Counted from the first letter of the stretch, positions 17,715 to 27,130 are shown. The stretch is DNA of 64,000 bases from an uncultured Pseudomonadales bacterium (GCA_951813295.1 CATOTI010000002.1:248001-312000), one strand, 5' to 3'. A program made the numbers and translations. Notes: a model not told the origin generated them from the sequence alone.

Positions 17715-18011
17715 GTGGCTAGTAAGACTCTGCCCTATCGGTTCTTGGTTCGGTTTCCGCCCGAATTGCGGGTTCGGATTGCGCACGCCGCAGGACATTA
17801 TCGCAGGAGCCTGAATTCCGAAATCGTAGCACGGCTCGAACGCTCTTTTGACGGCCTGCCGCGCGACGAGGCGGGCAGCGACGAAGCGCGAGCCGACGAC
17901 CGTTTCGCCTTCGCGAGTGACCTGACCGATGAAGAAGCCCGCCTCCTGCGGCGCTACCGGCGGTTGTCCGAACGCCAGCGCGCGGCCCTCCTCGAGCTTC
18001 TGTCGGGCTGA
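17715..18011 (+). CDS. Arc-family ribbon-helix-helix DNA-binding protein
   Basis: A 98-residue regulator. The first 45 residues form an Arc-like RHH domain: a strand (YRFLVRFPPEL) followed by two helices (VRIAHAAGHYRRSLNSEIVARLERS). The C-terminal half is acidic, then ends in an Arg/Leu-rich helix (about 70-97) that could oligomerise. The start is GTG. It is divergent from the ABC exporter operon, sharing a 47 bp intergenic region, and so is a candidate regulator of it. Confidence 0.75.
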   Translation: MASKTLPYRFLVRFPPELRVRIAHAAGHYRRSLNSEIVARLERSFDGLPRDEAGSDEARADDRFAFASDLTDEEARLLRRYRRLSERQRAALLELLSG

Positions 18012-18019
18012 CGCCAGCG

Positions 18020-18799
18020 CTACTTGAGCGCCTCGATCCAGGCCGCGTCACGCTTCTCGCGGAACGCGGCCATACCTTCGGCCCCTTCATCGCTACGGAA
18101 CATCCGACCACTCCACTCGGCCGTGACGTCGAAGCCTTCCTCGATCGACATCGTCGGCACCTTGTTGACGAGTTTCTTACACTCGACGACGGCGATCGGG
18201 CCGCCACGGTTGATCATGTCGAGCTCCTCGTTCACGGCGGCTTCGAGCTCCGACCGCGGCACAGCGCGGTGCGCAAATCCCATCTCCACGGCTTCGATAC
18301 CCGTGAAACGCTTACCCGTGACGAACAACCGCATCGCGTGATGCTTGCCGAGTTTGGGAATACAGACCACCGAGATCACGGCTGGAATCACACCGATCCG
18401 CACCTCGCTGAAACTGAACTGCACCTCTTCGGCTGTGATGACGATATCCGACGCGCCGACGAGCCCCAGGCCGCCTGCGAACGCCGCCCCGTTGACTGCC
18501 GCGATCACCGGCTTCGGGCTCTCCATGATCTGCGTCAGCACTTTCGGATAGGGCACCGATTCGCGACCCTCGATGGATGCGCCTGGCGGGCTCTTCAGAT
18601 CGGCTCCGGCACAAAACGCAGGATCGGTCCCCGTGATGACGATCGAGCGGACGTTCGGGTCGTCGTTCGCGCGCAGGAGGTTCTCGTAGAGCTCGATCAC
18701 CAGGATCGATGACAAGGCGTTACGGTTTTCCGGCCGGTTCAACGTGATCCACGCCGCTCCGTTCTTGACCTCGTATAGGGTTGCTTCCAGTTCCGCCAC
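18020..18799 (-). CDS. enoyl-CoA hydratase/isomerase
   Basis: A 259-residue crotonase-fold enzyme. It has NRPENRNALS at the N-terminus, CAGADLKS for the first oxyanion hole, and AAFAGGLGLVGASDIVI for the second. The acidic residue in FSEVRIGVIPA matches the catalytic Glu region of hydratases. GTG was chosen because AGGAGG lies seven bases before it. It ends the operon that carries a methylcrotonyl-CoA-type carboxylase and an HMG-CoA-lyase-like protein, so a methylglutaconyl-CoA hydratase role (LiuC) is likely but not proven. Confidence 0.85.
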   Translation of the reverse strand: MAELEATLYEVKNGAAWITLNRPENRNALSSILVIELYENLLRANDDPNVRSIVITGTDPAFCAGADLKSPPGASIEGRESVPYPKVLTQIMESPKPVIAAVNGAAFAGGLGLVGASDIVITAEEVQFSFSEVRIGVIPAVISVVCIPKLGKHHAMRLFVTGKRFTGIEAVEMGFAHRAVPRSELEAAVNEELDMINRGGPIAVVECKKLVNKVPTMSIEEGFDVTAEWSGRMFRSDEGAEGMAAFREKRDAAWIEALK

Positions 18800-18827
18800 G
18801 GTGGTTCCTCCTGAGTCTTGTTTGAGT

Positions 18828-20819
18828 CTATTCGGCGTTGGCGTTGGGATCTTCGAGCAGCACCAGCAACGCGCCGTTGGCCACCTGATCGCCTTCCGCG
18901 ACATGCAGCTCCGTGACGACCCCGTCGAACGGGGCCGTGATGCGATGCTGCATCTTCATCGCCTCGAGGATCAGGAGGATTTGCCCTTCACTGACCGCAT
19001 CACCGACTGAAACGTTGGTGCCGATGACATTACCCGGCATCGGCGCCGTCAATCCGCCCTTCAATTCCAGAGCGCCCGGCACCGGCAACCGCGGTAATTC
19101 GGTCATTTCCAAATCACCGAACGCCGAGTGCACCAGATAACGATCGTCGGTATGGGTGACGGCGAACGTCACACGACGACCGTCGATTTCGACATCGATC
19201 CGGTCATCGCCGGTATCGCCCATACGCGCGACGAACGCTCCGTCCCCTATCGAAAAGGTGAACGAGCCGTCCCGACGCGAGCGGTACTCGACGGCAATCT
19301 CGTCATCACCAATCGTATAAGTCGTCCGCTCCGGCGGCATGAGCGAGTTACGCCAGCCCGAGGCAATGGTCGTCAGCACGCGCGCGGCGGCCCGGCGTTC
19401 CGCCTGACCAAACAGCGTCGCCGCGATGATCGCGTCCGCGATTTCACCTTCGGAAAGTTCCCGGGTTCGTGCCGGTTCGACCCGCTCGATGAAATCCGTC
19501 GTCGTATCGCCGGCGATGAATGCGGGGTGACGCAACGTCGCAACCAGGAAGTCGCGGTTGTTTCGAAGTCCCTGCAGGCGCGTCTGCTCGAGCGCGCGCG
19601 CCAATCGGGCAGAGGCTTCCCGGCGTGTCGGCGCGTGCACGATCACCTTCGCGATCATCGGATCGAACTCCTGGCTGACCTCACTGCCCGATTCGACGCC
19701 CGAATCGAAGCGTGCGAGCTCGAGAGCCGGTTGCCAGATCTCGACCAGGCCCGGTGAAGGTAGAAAGCCACGCGAGGGATCCTCGGCGTAGAGCCGCGCT
19801 TCGATCGCATGACCGTCGATCGCGAGGTCCGCCTGTTCGTAGCCGAGTTCTTCACCTTCGGCGATCCGCAACTGTTCACGCACGAGATCGAGACCCGTGA
19901 TCGCCTCGGTAACGGGATGCTCGACCTGCAAGCGGGTGTTGACCTCGAGGAACCAGAAATCGTCGCCGTCGAGTAGAAATTCGACGGTTCCCGCCGACGC
20001 GTAGCCGATCTCCTTTGCCGCCGAAACCGCGGCTGCACCCATCGCTTCGCGCAAAGCCGGCGTCACCGCGGGCGACGGGGCTTCTTCGATGACTTTCTGA
20101 TGACGACGCTGAATCGAGCACTCGCGCTCGAAGAGATGCACGAGGTTGCCGTAACCGTCGCCGAGGATCTGAATCTCGACATGGCGAGCCGACGTCACCC
20201 AACGTTCGAGGAAGAGCGTGTCGTCACCGAAAGCCGATCCCGCTTCGCGCCGCGCACCCGTGATCGCATCCGCGAGGTCGCCCGAGCCGTCGACGACCCG
20301 CATTCCGCGTCCCCCGCCGCCGGCGGACGCTTTGACCAGCACCGGATAGCCGATCTCGGCGGCGGCCGCCTCGATATCGGCCCCGTCGTCGAGTTCGATC
20401 GCGGGTAGCGTCGGTACGTTCGCCTCCGTAATGACGCGTTTCGCCGAAAGCTTGTCGCCCATCTGACGGATCGCCGACGGCGGCGGTCCGACCCAGCGGA
20501 TCCCCGCGTTCGTGATCGCCTCGGCGAAGTCGGTGTTCTCCGAAAGGAAGCCGTAGCCGGGATGTACCGCATCCGCCCCGGTGCGCAGACACGCATCGAT
20601 GACTTTCTGGACGTCGAGATAGGTTTCCGCCGACGTCCTGCCGTTGAGCGCAATCGCCGTGTCCGCTTCCGCGACGAACGGTGCGTCGCGATCGCCATCG
20701 GCGTAGATCGCCACGGTGCTGATGCCCATGTCGTGTGCCGAACGAATAATGCGTCGGGCAATCTCGCCGCGGTTCGCGATCAGCAGTCGTTCGATCGGTT
20801 TGATACTTACATCCGCCAC
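18828..20819 (-). CDS. methylcrotonyl-CoA-type carboxylase alpha subunit (biotin carboxylase plus BCCP)
   Basis: A 663-residue two-domain subunit: biotin carboxylase (about residues 1-450, with IANRGEIARRI, HPGYGFLSEN, GGGGRGMR and EVNTRLQVEHPVTE) and a C-terminal biotinyl domain with EAMKM around residue 622. A middle region of about 130 residues corresponds to the BT linker of MccA/PccA. GTG preceded by AAGGAG eight bases upstream was chosen; this overlaps the beta-subunit stop by 13 bases. Pairing with the downstream enoyl hydratase suggests leucine (LiuD) or acyclic-terpenoid breakdown; the substrate itself is inferred. Confidence 0.88.
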   Translation of the reverse strand: MADVSIKPIERLLIANRGEIARRIIRSAHDMGISTVAIYADGDRDAPFVAEADTAIALNGRTSAETYLDVQKVIDACLRTGADAVHPGYGFLSENTDFAEAITNAGIRWVGPPPSAIRQMGDKLSAKRVITEANVPTLPAIELDDGADIEAAAAEIGYPVLVKASAGGGGRGMRVVDGSGDLADAITGARREAGSAFGDDTLFLERWVTSARHVEIQILGDGYGNLVHLFERECSIQRRHQKVIEEAPSPAVTPALREAMGAAAVSAAKEIGYASAGTVEFLLDGDDFWFLEVNTRLQVEHPVTEAITGLDLVREQLRIAEGEELGYEQADLAIDGHAIEARLYAEDPSRGFLPSPGLVEIWQPALELARFDSGVESGSEVSQEFDPMIAKVIVHAPTRREASARLARALEQTRLQGLRNNRDFLVATLRHPAFIAGDTTTDFIERVEPARTRELSEGEIADAIIAATLFGQAERRAAARVLTTIASGWRNSLMPPERTTYTIGDDEIAVEYRSRRDGSFTFSIGDGAFVARMGDTGDDRIDVEIDGRRVTFAVTHTDDRYLVHSAFGDLEMTELPRLPVPGALELKGGLTAPMPGNVIGTNVSVGDAVSEGQILLILEAMKMQHRITAPFDGVVTELHVAEGDQVANGALLVLLEDPNANAE

Positions 20820-22438
20820 GTGCCGAACTCCTTCGTGCCCTGAACCGCCTTGTTGTGACATGCCGACAGCGCGATCGCGATGACATCGCGCGTGTCACGC
20901 GGATCGAGCATGCCGTCATCGGAAATCCGCGATGTGGCGAAGAGCCCTTTGGAGCGCTCTTCGGCCCAGAATTCGACGTTCTCGACGCGTGCGTTGTTCG
21001 CCTCTTCGTCGAACTCCAACCCTCGTCGTTCGGCGGCCCCTCGTTGCACGATCGTCATGACGCCGGCCATTTGTTTAGGCCCCATGACGGCGATCTTCGC
21101 CGTCGGCCAGGTAAACGCGAACCGTGTGCCGAACGCCCGGCCGCTCATACCGTAGTTACCCGCACCGTAGGACGCGCCGACGATCGTCGTGATATGCGGC
21201 ACCGTCGAGTTCGCGACGGCGTTGATCATCTTCGAGCCGTTCTTGGCGATTCCGCCCTGCTCGAAATCCGTACCGACGATGAAGCCCGTGATGTTGTGCA
21301 TGAAGAGCAGCGGCACATCGATCTGATTGCAGAGCTGGATGAATTGGGCCGCCTTCTCGGAGGACTCCGATAGGAGCGCCCCGTTGTTCCCGAGAATGCC
21401 GATCGGGTAACCGTGGATTGACGCCCAGCCCGTGACCAGCGTCGGTCCATAAGCCGGTTTGAACTCCTCGAACCGCGATCCGTCGACCACTCGCGCGATC
21501 ACTTCTCGCATATCGAACGGGATCGTCAGGTCTTCACCGACGATGCCGAGCAACTCCTGCGGGTCGTAGACCGGTGGGTCGTCTGGCAAGGAAGGCCCCG
21601 GCCCTTCCTTACGCCAGTTGAGGTGGCGCACGACCTCACGACACATCCGAATGCCGTCGAGTTCGTCTTCCGCAAGAAAATCGCCGAGGCCCGAAACGTG
21701 TGTGTGCATTTCGGCGCCGGCGAGTTGCTCGTAGTCGGCGTCCTCACCCGTCGCCATCTTGACGAGCGCCGGTCCACCGAGTGCTACCTGGGATTGCTTC
21801 TTGATGAAGATGTTGTAGTCGCTCATTCCAGGCTGGTATGCGCCACCCGCGGTCGATGCGCCGAAGACGACGGAGATCGTCGGAATCCGCATCTTCGACA
21901 GCTCGGTGATTTCGTAGAAAAGACGTCCCGATTCGGCGAAATGACCGGTCTCGCGCCGCAGCCCTTCCTCCGGATCGCCTCCCGCCTCACCGCGCAGGTC
22001 GGCGCCCGCCGACTCCACGAACTGCACGTACGGCATCCGGTTTTCGCGCGCTATCTCGAGCCCGCGCATGAGCTTTTTCGAATTGAACGGGTTGAATGCG
22101 CCGGCGCGGACGGATGGGTCATGACCGAGGATCACGCACTCGACGCCTTCGATCACGCCGATTCCGACGACGAAACCCGATCCCACGACGAAGTCGGAGC
22201 GCCACGCGGCCAACGGGCTCACTTCGTAGAACGGCGAATCCGGATCCAGAACATGCGCGATACGCTCGCGGATCGGCATCTTGTTGCGTGTCGCGAGACG
22301 CGCCATGGACTCTTCGCCCCCGCCGCGAGCGGCTTCCTCGTAGAGGCCGTCCAGAAAGGCGATCTTGGCCAACATGTCCTCGCGGTTCTTCACGAACTGC
22401 TCGGACCGGGTATCCAAACGTGACTGCAAAACCGGCAT
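20807..22438 (-). CDS. methylcrotonyl-CoA-type carboxylase beta subunit (carboxyltransferase)
   Basis: A 543-residue carboxyltransferase of the MccB/LiuB/AtuC type. It shows the family-typical RNKMPIRERI, VESAGADLRGEAG, FGASTAGGAYQPGMSDYN and MHNITGFIVGTDFEQGGIAKNG segments. The ATG has a strong AGGAGG site. The Phe/Ala-rich substrate region could distinguish methylcrotonyl- from geranyl-CoA, but I cannot resolve this by reading. It directly precedes and overlaps the alpha subunit gene, giving a complete two-subunit enzyme. Confidence 0.88.
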   Translation of the reverse strand: MPVLQSRLDTRSEQFVKNREDMLAKIAFLDGLYEEAARGGGEESMARLATRNKMPIRERIAHVLDPDSPFYEVSPLAAWRSDFVVGSGFVVGIGVIEGVECVILGHDPSVRAGAFNPFNSKKLMRGLEIARENRMPYVQFVESAGADLRGEAGGDPEEGLRRETGHFAESGRLFYEITELSKMRIPTISVVFGASTAGGAYQPGMSDYNIFIKKQSQVALGGPALVKMATGEDADYEQLAGAEMHTHVSGLGDFLAEDELDGIRMCREVVRHLNWRKEGPGPSLPDDPPVYDPQELLGIVGEDLTIPFDMREVIARVVDGSRFEEFKPAYGPTLVTGWASIHGYPIGILGNNGALLSESSEKAAQFIQLCNQIDVPLLFMHNITGFIVGTDFEQGGIAKNGSKMINAVANSTVPHITTIVGASYGAGNYGMSGRAFGTRFAFTWPTAKIAVMGPKQMAGVMTIVQRGAAERRGLEFDEEANNARVENVEFWAEERSKGLFATSRISDDGMLDPRDTRDVIAIALSACHNKAVQGTKEFGTWRM

Positions 22439-22451
22439 GAAACCTCCTTTC

Positions 22452-23063
22452 CTACATCTCGAACGAGCGCAGATAAGCGGGGCGCTCGGTAATCATGTCC
22501 CAATAACGTTTGACGTTCGGCGTGAAGACTTCCTCGATATCGAGGGAGTCGGCGAGCACCACGCAGTAGACGATCGCGATATCGGCGATCGTGAAGCGAT
22601 CCGCGCATAGGTACTCGCGGTCTTCGAGCGCCGCCTCGACGGATCGCATCCGGTGCAGGAACCACTTGCGGTAGTCGTTGGCCACCTGCGGGTTGCGCTT
22701 CTCTTCCGGCTCGAGGCGCGTGTAGCGCAACACGAGGGTTTGCGGAAACGTCAGCGTCGCATCACTCCGGTGCAGCCAGTTGAGATAGAGACCGTAGTCG
22801 TGTTCGTCCGGGGCGACCGCGAGATCCGTCGGGCCGTACTTGTCGACGAGGTACTGACAGATGCCCGCCGACTCCGTCATCGTGACGTCGCCGTCGACCA
22901 GCGCCGGGACGGTCCCGAGCGGGTTGATCTCAAGGTATTCCTTGTGCAGATAGCGCGGCGGGAACTCCATCGCGACAAGTTCGTATTCGAGCCCCATTTC
23001 TTCCAACGTCCAGAGTGGACGCATCGAGCGGGCACGCAGACAGTGATAAAGCGTTAACGCCAA
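22452..23063 (-). CDS. glutathione S-transferase family protein
   Basis: A 203-residue GST. The N-terminal thioredoxin fold has LYHCLRARSMRPLWTLEEMGL, cis-Pro in TVPALVDGD, and the glutathione gamma-Glu contact in TESAGICQYL. The helical C-terminal domain has the FTIADIAI N-capping motif. It sits 13 bases before the carboxylase beta gene in the catabolic operon, so it may deal with an electrophilic unsaturated CoA thioester or be a maleylacetoacetate-isomerase-like enzyme; the role is inferred. Confidence 0.85.
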   Translation of the reverse strand: MALTLYHCLRARSMRPLWTLEEMGLEYELVAMEFPPRYLHKEYLEINPLGTVPALVDGDVTMTESAGICQYLVDKYGPTDLAVAPDEHDYGLYLNWLHRSDATLTFPQTLVLRYTRLEPEEKRNPQVANDYRKWFLHRMRSVEAALEDREYLCADRFTIADIAIVYCVVLADSLDIEEVFTPNVKRYWDMITERPAYLRSFEM

Positions 23064-23118
23064 GATCGAATCCTTTTGTTGGGCCGCGGCGCTTACGAAG
23101 AACGCCGCGTGAAAGGGA

Positions 23119-23147
23119 CGGGACCGCTACGGTCCCGCCCTCCGGGC
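23119..23147. other. double hairpin in intergenic spacer
   Basis: CGGGACCG-CTA-CGGTCCCG is immediately followed by GCCC-TCC-GGGC, sharing one base. There is no T-tract, so it is more likely an mRNA-stability or attenuation structure, or a REP-like palindrome, than a terminator between two operon genes. Confidence 0.45.
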
Positions 23148-23150
23148 GGC

Positions 23151-24245
23151 TCAGGCCTTGCCGCCACCGATCAGCGCGCTGCCTTCCTGCCAGGGCGAGA
23201 TCTGGCCGTCATAGACCGACGCCCCGTTGCGGAAGTGCGCCGCCTCATCGAGCGACTCGACGAACGGCATGTCGAGCGGATAGAGCCGGTCGTTGCGCGG
23301 TCGCGGCCCCGCCTTGGAGACGTGTCCGTAGAGCGCATGGCCGACGACTTCCTCGGCGATCGCGGCGGCCTCGATCAACTTGTCGAGGTTGTAGCCCGTC
23401 TCGATTCCAAGTTCGTGACAGAGGTCGACGAAGTCCTCGGTCGGCACATGGCCCGCGGCCCGGCCGTTACCGCAATACGGGCAGCCGCCCATGCCGGCAA
23501 GCGAGGTATCGAACTCGGTCGCACCGAGGCGCAATGCCTCGTAGAAGCTCGCCATCGTCACACCGCGCGTGTTGTGCAGGTGCATGTGGAATATCTCGAC
23601 CTCGGGATACTTGTCGCGGATCGCCGTCATCGTTTCGCCGACCTGTTGCGGCATGTTCCAGCCCATCGCATCGAGAAAGGAGACCTTCTTCACGACAATG
23701 CCGACGCTGTGCCACTTCTCGACCATGAGGTCCAGCAGCTCCATGCGCTGATCGAGCGTGAACATGCCTTCAAAGTTCGAGCCGAACGGGTTACCGAGTG
23801 CCACGCTTCCGGATTCCGCACCGGCCTCCTTCGCGCCGTTCACGGACGCGTCCATGCCGGCGATCTGCTGGGCTTGTGTCCGGTTGTAGTTGCGCCGTGC
23901 AAACGAGTCGCAGAGTTCGACGTGGGTGCCGAAACGACGTGCCCGAACATCGATCTTCGGATAGTACGAATCGGCTCGATCAAAGCCCTTCTTGTTGAAC
24001 ACGGCCGCGGTGTATTTGACACCCGGCTTGGGAATGAACGCATCGGCAAGCTCATCGATGCATTCCATCGACGGCGTCCATTTGGGATGAGCGAACGACC
24101 CGATCGAGATCACTTTGGCGCCGGTCTCGCCGAGCGCGTCAAGCAGCCTCAGCTTCTCGGATACCGGAATATCGGCATCCTCGATCTGCAAGCCTTCTCG
24201 CATCGTGTCATCGGTAATCGTGACGCTTTTCGGGAACATGTCCAT
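23151..24245 (-). CDS. HMG-CoA-lyase-like (HMGL/DRE-TIM) aldolase
   Basis: A 364-residue TIM-barrel lyase. It has the metal-site DTMREGLQ near residue 13, the HMHLHNTRG His-X-His ligands, and the GGCPY loop carrying the catalytic Cys of HMG-CoA lyases. After the Cys the usual A-x-GASGNVATED is replaced by CGNGRAAGHVPTED, and the protein is about 60 residues longer than typical HMG-CoA lyase. It is therefore a divergent member that may cleave a related 3-hydroxy-3-methylacyl-CoA. The ATG was picked with GGAGGGG nine bases upstream over a GTG six codons earlier. Confidence 0.75.
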   Translation of the reverse strand: MDMFPKSVTITDDTMREGLQIEDADIPVSEKLRLLDALGETGAKVISIGSFAHPKWTPSMECIDELADAFIPKPGVKYTAAVFNKKGFDRADSYYPKIDVRARRFGTHVELCDSFARRNYNRTQAQQIAGMDASVNGAKEAGAESGSVALGNPFGSNFEGMFTLDQRMELLDLMVEKWHSVGIVVKKVSFLDAMGWNMPQQVGETMTAIRDKYPEVEIFHMHLHNTRGVTMASFYEALRLGATEFDTSLAGMGGCPYCGNGRAAGHVPTEDFVDLCHELGIETGYNLDKLIEAAAIAEEVVGHALYGHVSKAGPRPRNDRLYPLDMPFVESLDEAAHFRNGASVYDGQISPWQEGSALIGGGKA

Positions 24246-24327
24246 GGATCGGGACCCCTCCACCTCGTTTGCTTGAACTATAACGCGCCTTTCAGTCGAC
24301 TGGATCGACCCTGAGCGCTCTTGGCCG

Positions 24328-25098
24328 CTAACCGTCGATCTTCGCCTGCACCCGACGCATACCCGACAACCACCGCTCGAGATCCGACGCCTTACGGTCC
24401 ATCCACGTCTGTGCGAGCGGATCGGTGAGGATCAGAAAGCGTTCCTCGAAGACTGCTTCGACTACCTGACGGGCCACCTCTTCGGGCTCCTTGACCGGTC
24501 CTGCGGTACTGCTCGTCGAGCCACCGCCGATGCCTGCCAGCATCGGTGTGTTGACGCCGAGCGGCGCGAGAAGCGACGTCTTGACGCCTTTGTCGTGATA
24601 GGTGATCGACAACCATTCGGCAAGGCCCACGACTGCGTGCTTCGTCGCAGCGTAAGTGGCGTTTCCGTGCACCGACAGAATGCCGGCCATCGAGGCGGTG
24701 TGAATCAGATAGCCCGATTCTCGCTCGAGCATCGACGGCAGCACCGCGCGCAGCGCATAGACATGGGCCATGACGTTGATGGCCCATTGCTCGTCCCAGA
24801 TCTCGGGCGGCGTTTCGATCGGATCGCCGCCGGTCGCGACACCCGCGTTGGAGAAGAACACATCCACCGGGCCGAACCGATCTTCGGCTGCGCGGACCAA
24901 CGCCTGGACGTCGGACTCTTTGCCGACGTCGCAGCGAACACCCAAGCCCCCAAATTCGTCCGCGACCGCCGCGGCGCCATCACCATCGAGATCCGCGACC
25001 ACGACATTCGCCCCGACGCGCGCGAACTCGCGTGCGCTCGCCCGGCCGATCCCACTCGCACCACCCGTGACGATGGCGTGTTTGTCCTGGAGATCCAT
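24328..25098 (-). CDS. short-chain dehydrogenase/reductase
   Basis: A 256-residue SDR with TGGASGIGRAS, the NAD-type acidic residue in VVADLDGD, NAGVATG, the Ser of IHTASMAG, and YAATKHAVVGL with intact Tyr-Lys. The ATG overlaps the stop of the preceding SDR by one base (TGATG). The C-terminal tail is longer than in FabG and lacks the DGG ending, resembling SDRs acting on bulky alcohols. Substrate unknown. Confidence 0.85.
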   Translation of the reverse strand: MDLQDKHAIVTGGASGIGRASAREFARVGANVVVADLDGDGAAAVADEFGGLGVRCDVGKESDVQALVRAAEDRFGPVDVFFSNAGVATGGDPIETPPEIWDEQWAINVMAHVYALRAVLPSMLERESGYLIHTASMAGILSVHGNATYAATKHAVVGLAEWLSITYHDKGVKTSLLAPLGVNTPMLAGIGGGSTSSTAGPVKEPEEVARQVVEAVFEERFLILTDPLAQTWMDRKASDLERWLSGMRRVQAKIDG

Positions 25099-25886
25099 CA
25101 GACGACCGGCGCGCTGCCGCCGTCCACGTTGACGGCCGTTCCCGTGACATAGCTCGCCGCCGCCGAACACATGAACGCGATGACATCGCCGGCTTCGCTG
25201 GCTTCGCCGACCCGTCCCAGCGGAACACTCTTACCAAACTGCTCGTATAGTTCGTCGAGCGTGGTCGATTCGCCGCGCTCCTGTGCCGCCTCGACGCGCC
25301 GTTCGTGCTGGCGGCTCTTCAGAAGCCCGACGCAAACCGTGTTCACCCGCACGTTGTCCGCCGCAAACTCCTTCGACCACGTCTTGGTCAGCGAGATGCC
25401 CGCCGCTCGCGACAAGGCCGTCGGCTGACTGCCCGGACCCGGCGCTTTACCACCCGGCGTCGTCGTATTGCAGATCGCGCCCTGGTTCTTGCGCAGTTCC
25501 GCGATCGCATGACGGGTGCAATAGATCGCGCCCATGACTTTGAGCGTGAAGTCTTCCTCGACCTGCTCGTTGGTCATCTTGTCGAATCGCGCCGCAGAGG
25601 ACGTACCGGCGTTGTTGATCAGGATATCGATTCGACCAAAACGCTCGACGACACCTTTCATCATTGCTTCGACCGCCGCTTCGTCGCGGACGTCGGCTGC
25701 CATGCCGATGGCTTCATTACCCGTCGACGAGGCGATTCGCTCGGCCGCGGCATCGAGGTCAGCTTGCGTGCGCGAGACGAGGACGACCTTCGCGCCCTCC
25801 GCCGACAAACGATGCGCGGCAGCAAAGCCGATTCCGTCGCTGCCACCTGTGACGACCGCGACCTTTCCTTCCACCCCCAAATCCAT
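25098..25886 (-). CDS. SDR-family protein with substituted catalytic residues
   Basis: A 262-residue SDR-fold protein with an intact cofactor site (TGGSDGIGFA, the VSRTQ NADP-type turn, NNAGTSS) and an intact C-terminal VDGGSAP end. The active site is unusual: where YxxxK is expected the sequence reads TALSR, so Tyr is replaced by Thr and Lys by Arg, and the Ser strand reads NTTTPGG. By alignment to standard SDRs this protein should not perform the usual hydride-transfer chemistry with Tyr as acid/base. It could be a divergent dehydratase-like enzyme, or a partner of the following intact SDR, with which it overlaps by one base. Confidence 0.75.
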   Translation of the reverse strand: MDLGVEGKVAVVTGGSDGIGFAAAHRLSAEGAKVVLVSRTQADLDAAAERIASSTGNEAIGMAADVRDEAAVEAMMKGVVERFGRIDILINNAGTSSAARFDKMTNEQVEEDFTLKVMGAIYCTRHAIAELRKNQGAICNTTTPGGKAPGPGSQPTALSRAAGISLTKTWSKEFAADNVRVNTVCVGLLKSRQHERRVEAAQERGESTTLDELYEQFGKSVPLGRVGEASEAGDVIAFMCSAAASYVTGTAVNVDGGSAPVV

Positions 25887-25960
25887 AGCTCTCCCCTAAC
25901 TGTCGATTCGAACGCGCATGGTAGGCGAAGGCCTCGGATCATCGATAGGGAGACGGAGGC

Positions 25961-27130
25961 TCAAGCGCCGAACACTTCCTCGTTGTGCTCGCCGAGGAGC
26001 GGCGCGCGACGCGCGATGCGCCAGGGTGAATCACCATAGATGCCGCCGCTGCCCGGATACTTGAACGACGTGCCGAGCTCGGGATGCTCGACGTCGACCC
26101 AAAAACCGCGATCATCCAGGTGCTGGTCGTCGAGGATTTCGTCGATCGAGCGGATCGCGCCCCAGGTGAACCCGCGCTCCTGGCCGCCGTGGTACGCCTC
26201 ATCCGCCGTCAACTGCGCCACGAAGTCACCGACGCGCGCGATGATGTCGGCGTAGTTCGCACGAATCGCTCGACGGTCCGCGTAGCGTTCGTCCAGGAGA
26301 TCGCCCGCCATGCCGTACTCGTCCATCCACTCGGCGAGTTGGCGCAACGCCTTCGGGTCGCCAGCGATCAGCGCGTTGACGTAGCGACCGTCTTTGCAGC
26401 GAAACTGCGTGGGCGGCGTTGGTTCGGTCGCGTGGTGGCGACCCGTGCGACGCTCGACTACATCGCCACGATAGATAAAGGCCGCCATCGCCGCTTCGGT
26501 CGACAGCGCGCAGGCATCGTGAATCGACGCATCGATGAATTGACCTTCGCCCGTCATCTGACGCTGGAAGAGCGCCGCCACCACGGCGATGTAGGCATAG
26601 TGCGCGCCTGTGTGGTGGGCGTTGCCGCCGCCCGGGGCGATGGGCGGGGCATCCGCTTCGTCGTAGCCGCTCGAGGCCATCTGCCCGCCGGCCGCGAAAT
26701 GCACGAGCTCGCCGGCGCGGTAGTCGGCCCACGGCCCAGTCTGGCCGAAGTCGGACAACGCACAGAAAACGAGAGCTGAGTGATCATGCGAGAGCGCGTC
26801 GAAGCCGAGATCGAACCGCTCGAGATAACCGCGATCCTTGGCTTCGATCACGACGTCGACCGAGCCCGCGAGTTCGATGAACCGATCCCGGTCGGAAGCG
26901 CTCTCGAGGTCCAATGTGATGCCGCGTTTGGACGTGTTGTAGTGCCAGAACCAAAGGCTTCGGTCATCACCCCCTTCATCGGCGAGGAACGGTCCGATGC
27001 GACGCGTTCGTTCACCTTCGGGCGGTTCGATCTTGATTACGTCCGCGCCGTGATCCGCCAAGAGCTTACCCAGGAACTCGCCGCGTTCGTCGGCGACTTC
27101 AAGGACTCGAACCCCCTCGAGCGGTGCCAT
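25961..27130 (-). CDS. CaiB/BaiF family (class III) CoA-transferase
   Basis: A 389-residue intertwined-dimer CoA-transferase. The N-terminal GVRVLEVADERGEFLGKLLADHGADVIKIE is typical, and the catalytic Asp is in GQFIDASIHDAC. It overlaps the next upstream CoA-transferase by one base (TGATG), suggesting the two are produced together, possibly as a heteromeric or sequentially acting pair as seen for some bile-acid and carnitine enzymes. It is shorter than its neighbour, and the acyl group transferred is unknown. Confidence 0.85.
   Translation of the reverse strand: MAPLEGVRVLEVADERGEFLGKLLADHGADVIKIEPPEGERTRRIGPFLADEGGDDRSLWFWHYNTSKRGITLDLESASDRDRFIELAGSVDVVIEAKDRGYLERFDLGFDALSHDHSALVFCALSDFGQTGPWADYRAGELVHFAAGGQMASSGYDEADAPPIAPGGGNAHHTGAHYAYIAVVAALFQRQMTGEGQFIDASIHDACALSTEAAMAAFIYRGDVVERRTGRHHATEPTPPTQFRCKDGRYVNALIAGDPKALRQLAEWMDEYGMAGDLLDERYADRRAIRANYADIIARVGDFVAQLTADEAYHGGQERGFTWGAIRSIDEILDDQHLDDRGFWVDVEHPELGTSFKYPGSGGIYGDSPWRIARRAPLLGEHNEEVFGA

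Noticed and set aside
23076-24314. A 412-codon open frame on the plus strand
   Set aside because: It is antisense to the HMG-CoA-lyase-like gene; high GC leaves long mirror frames, and its sequence has no domain features.
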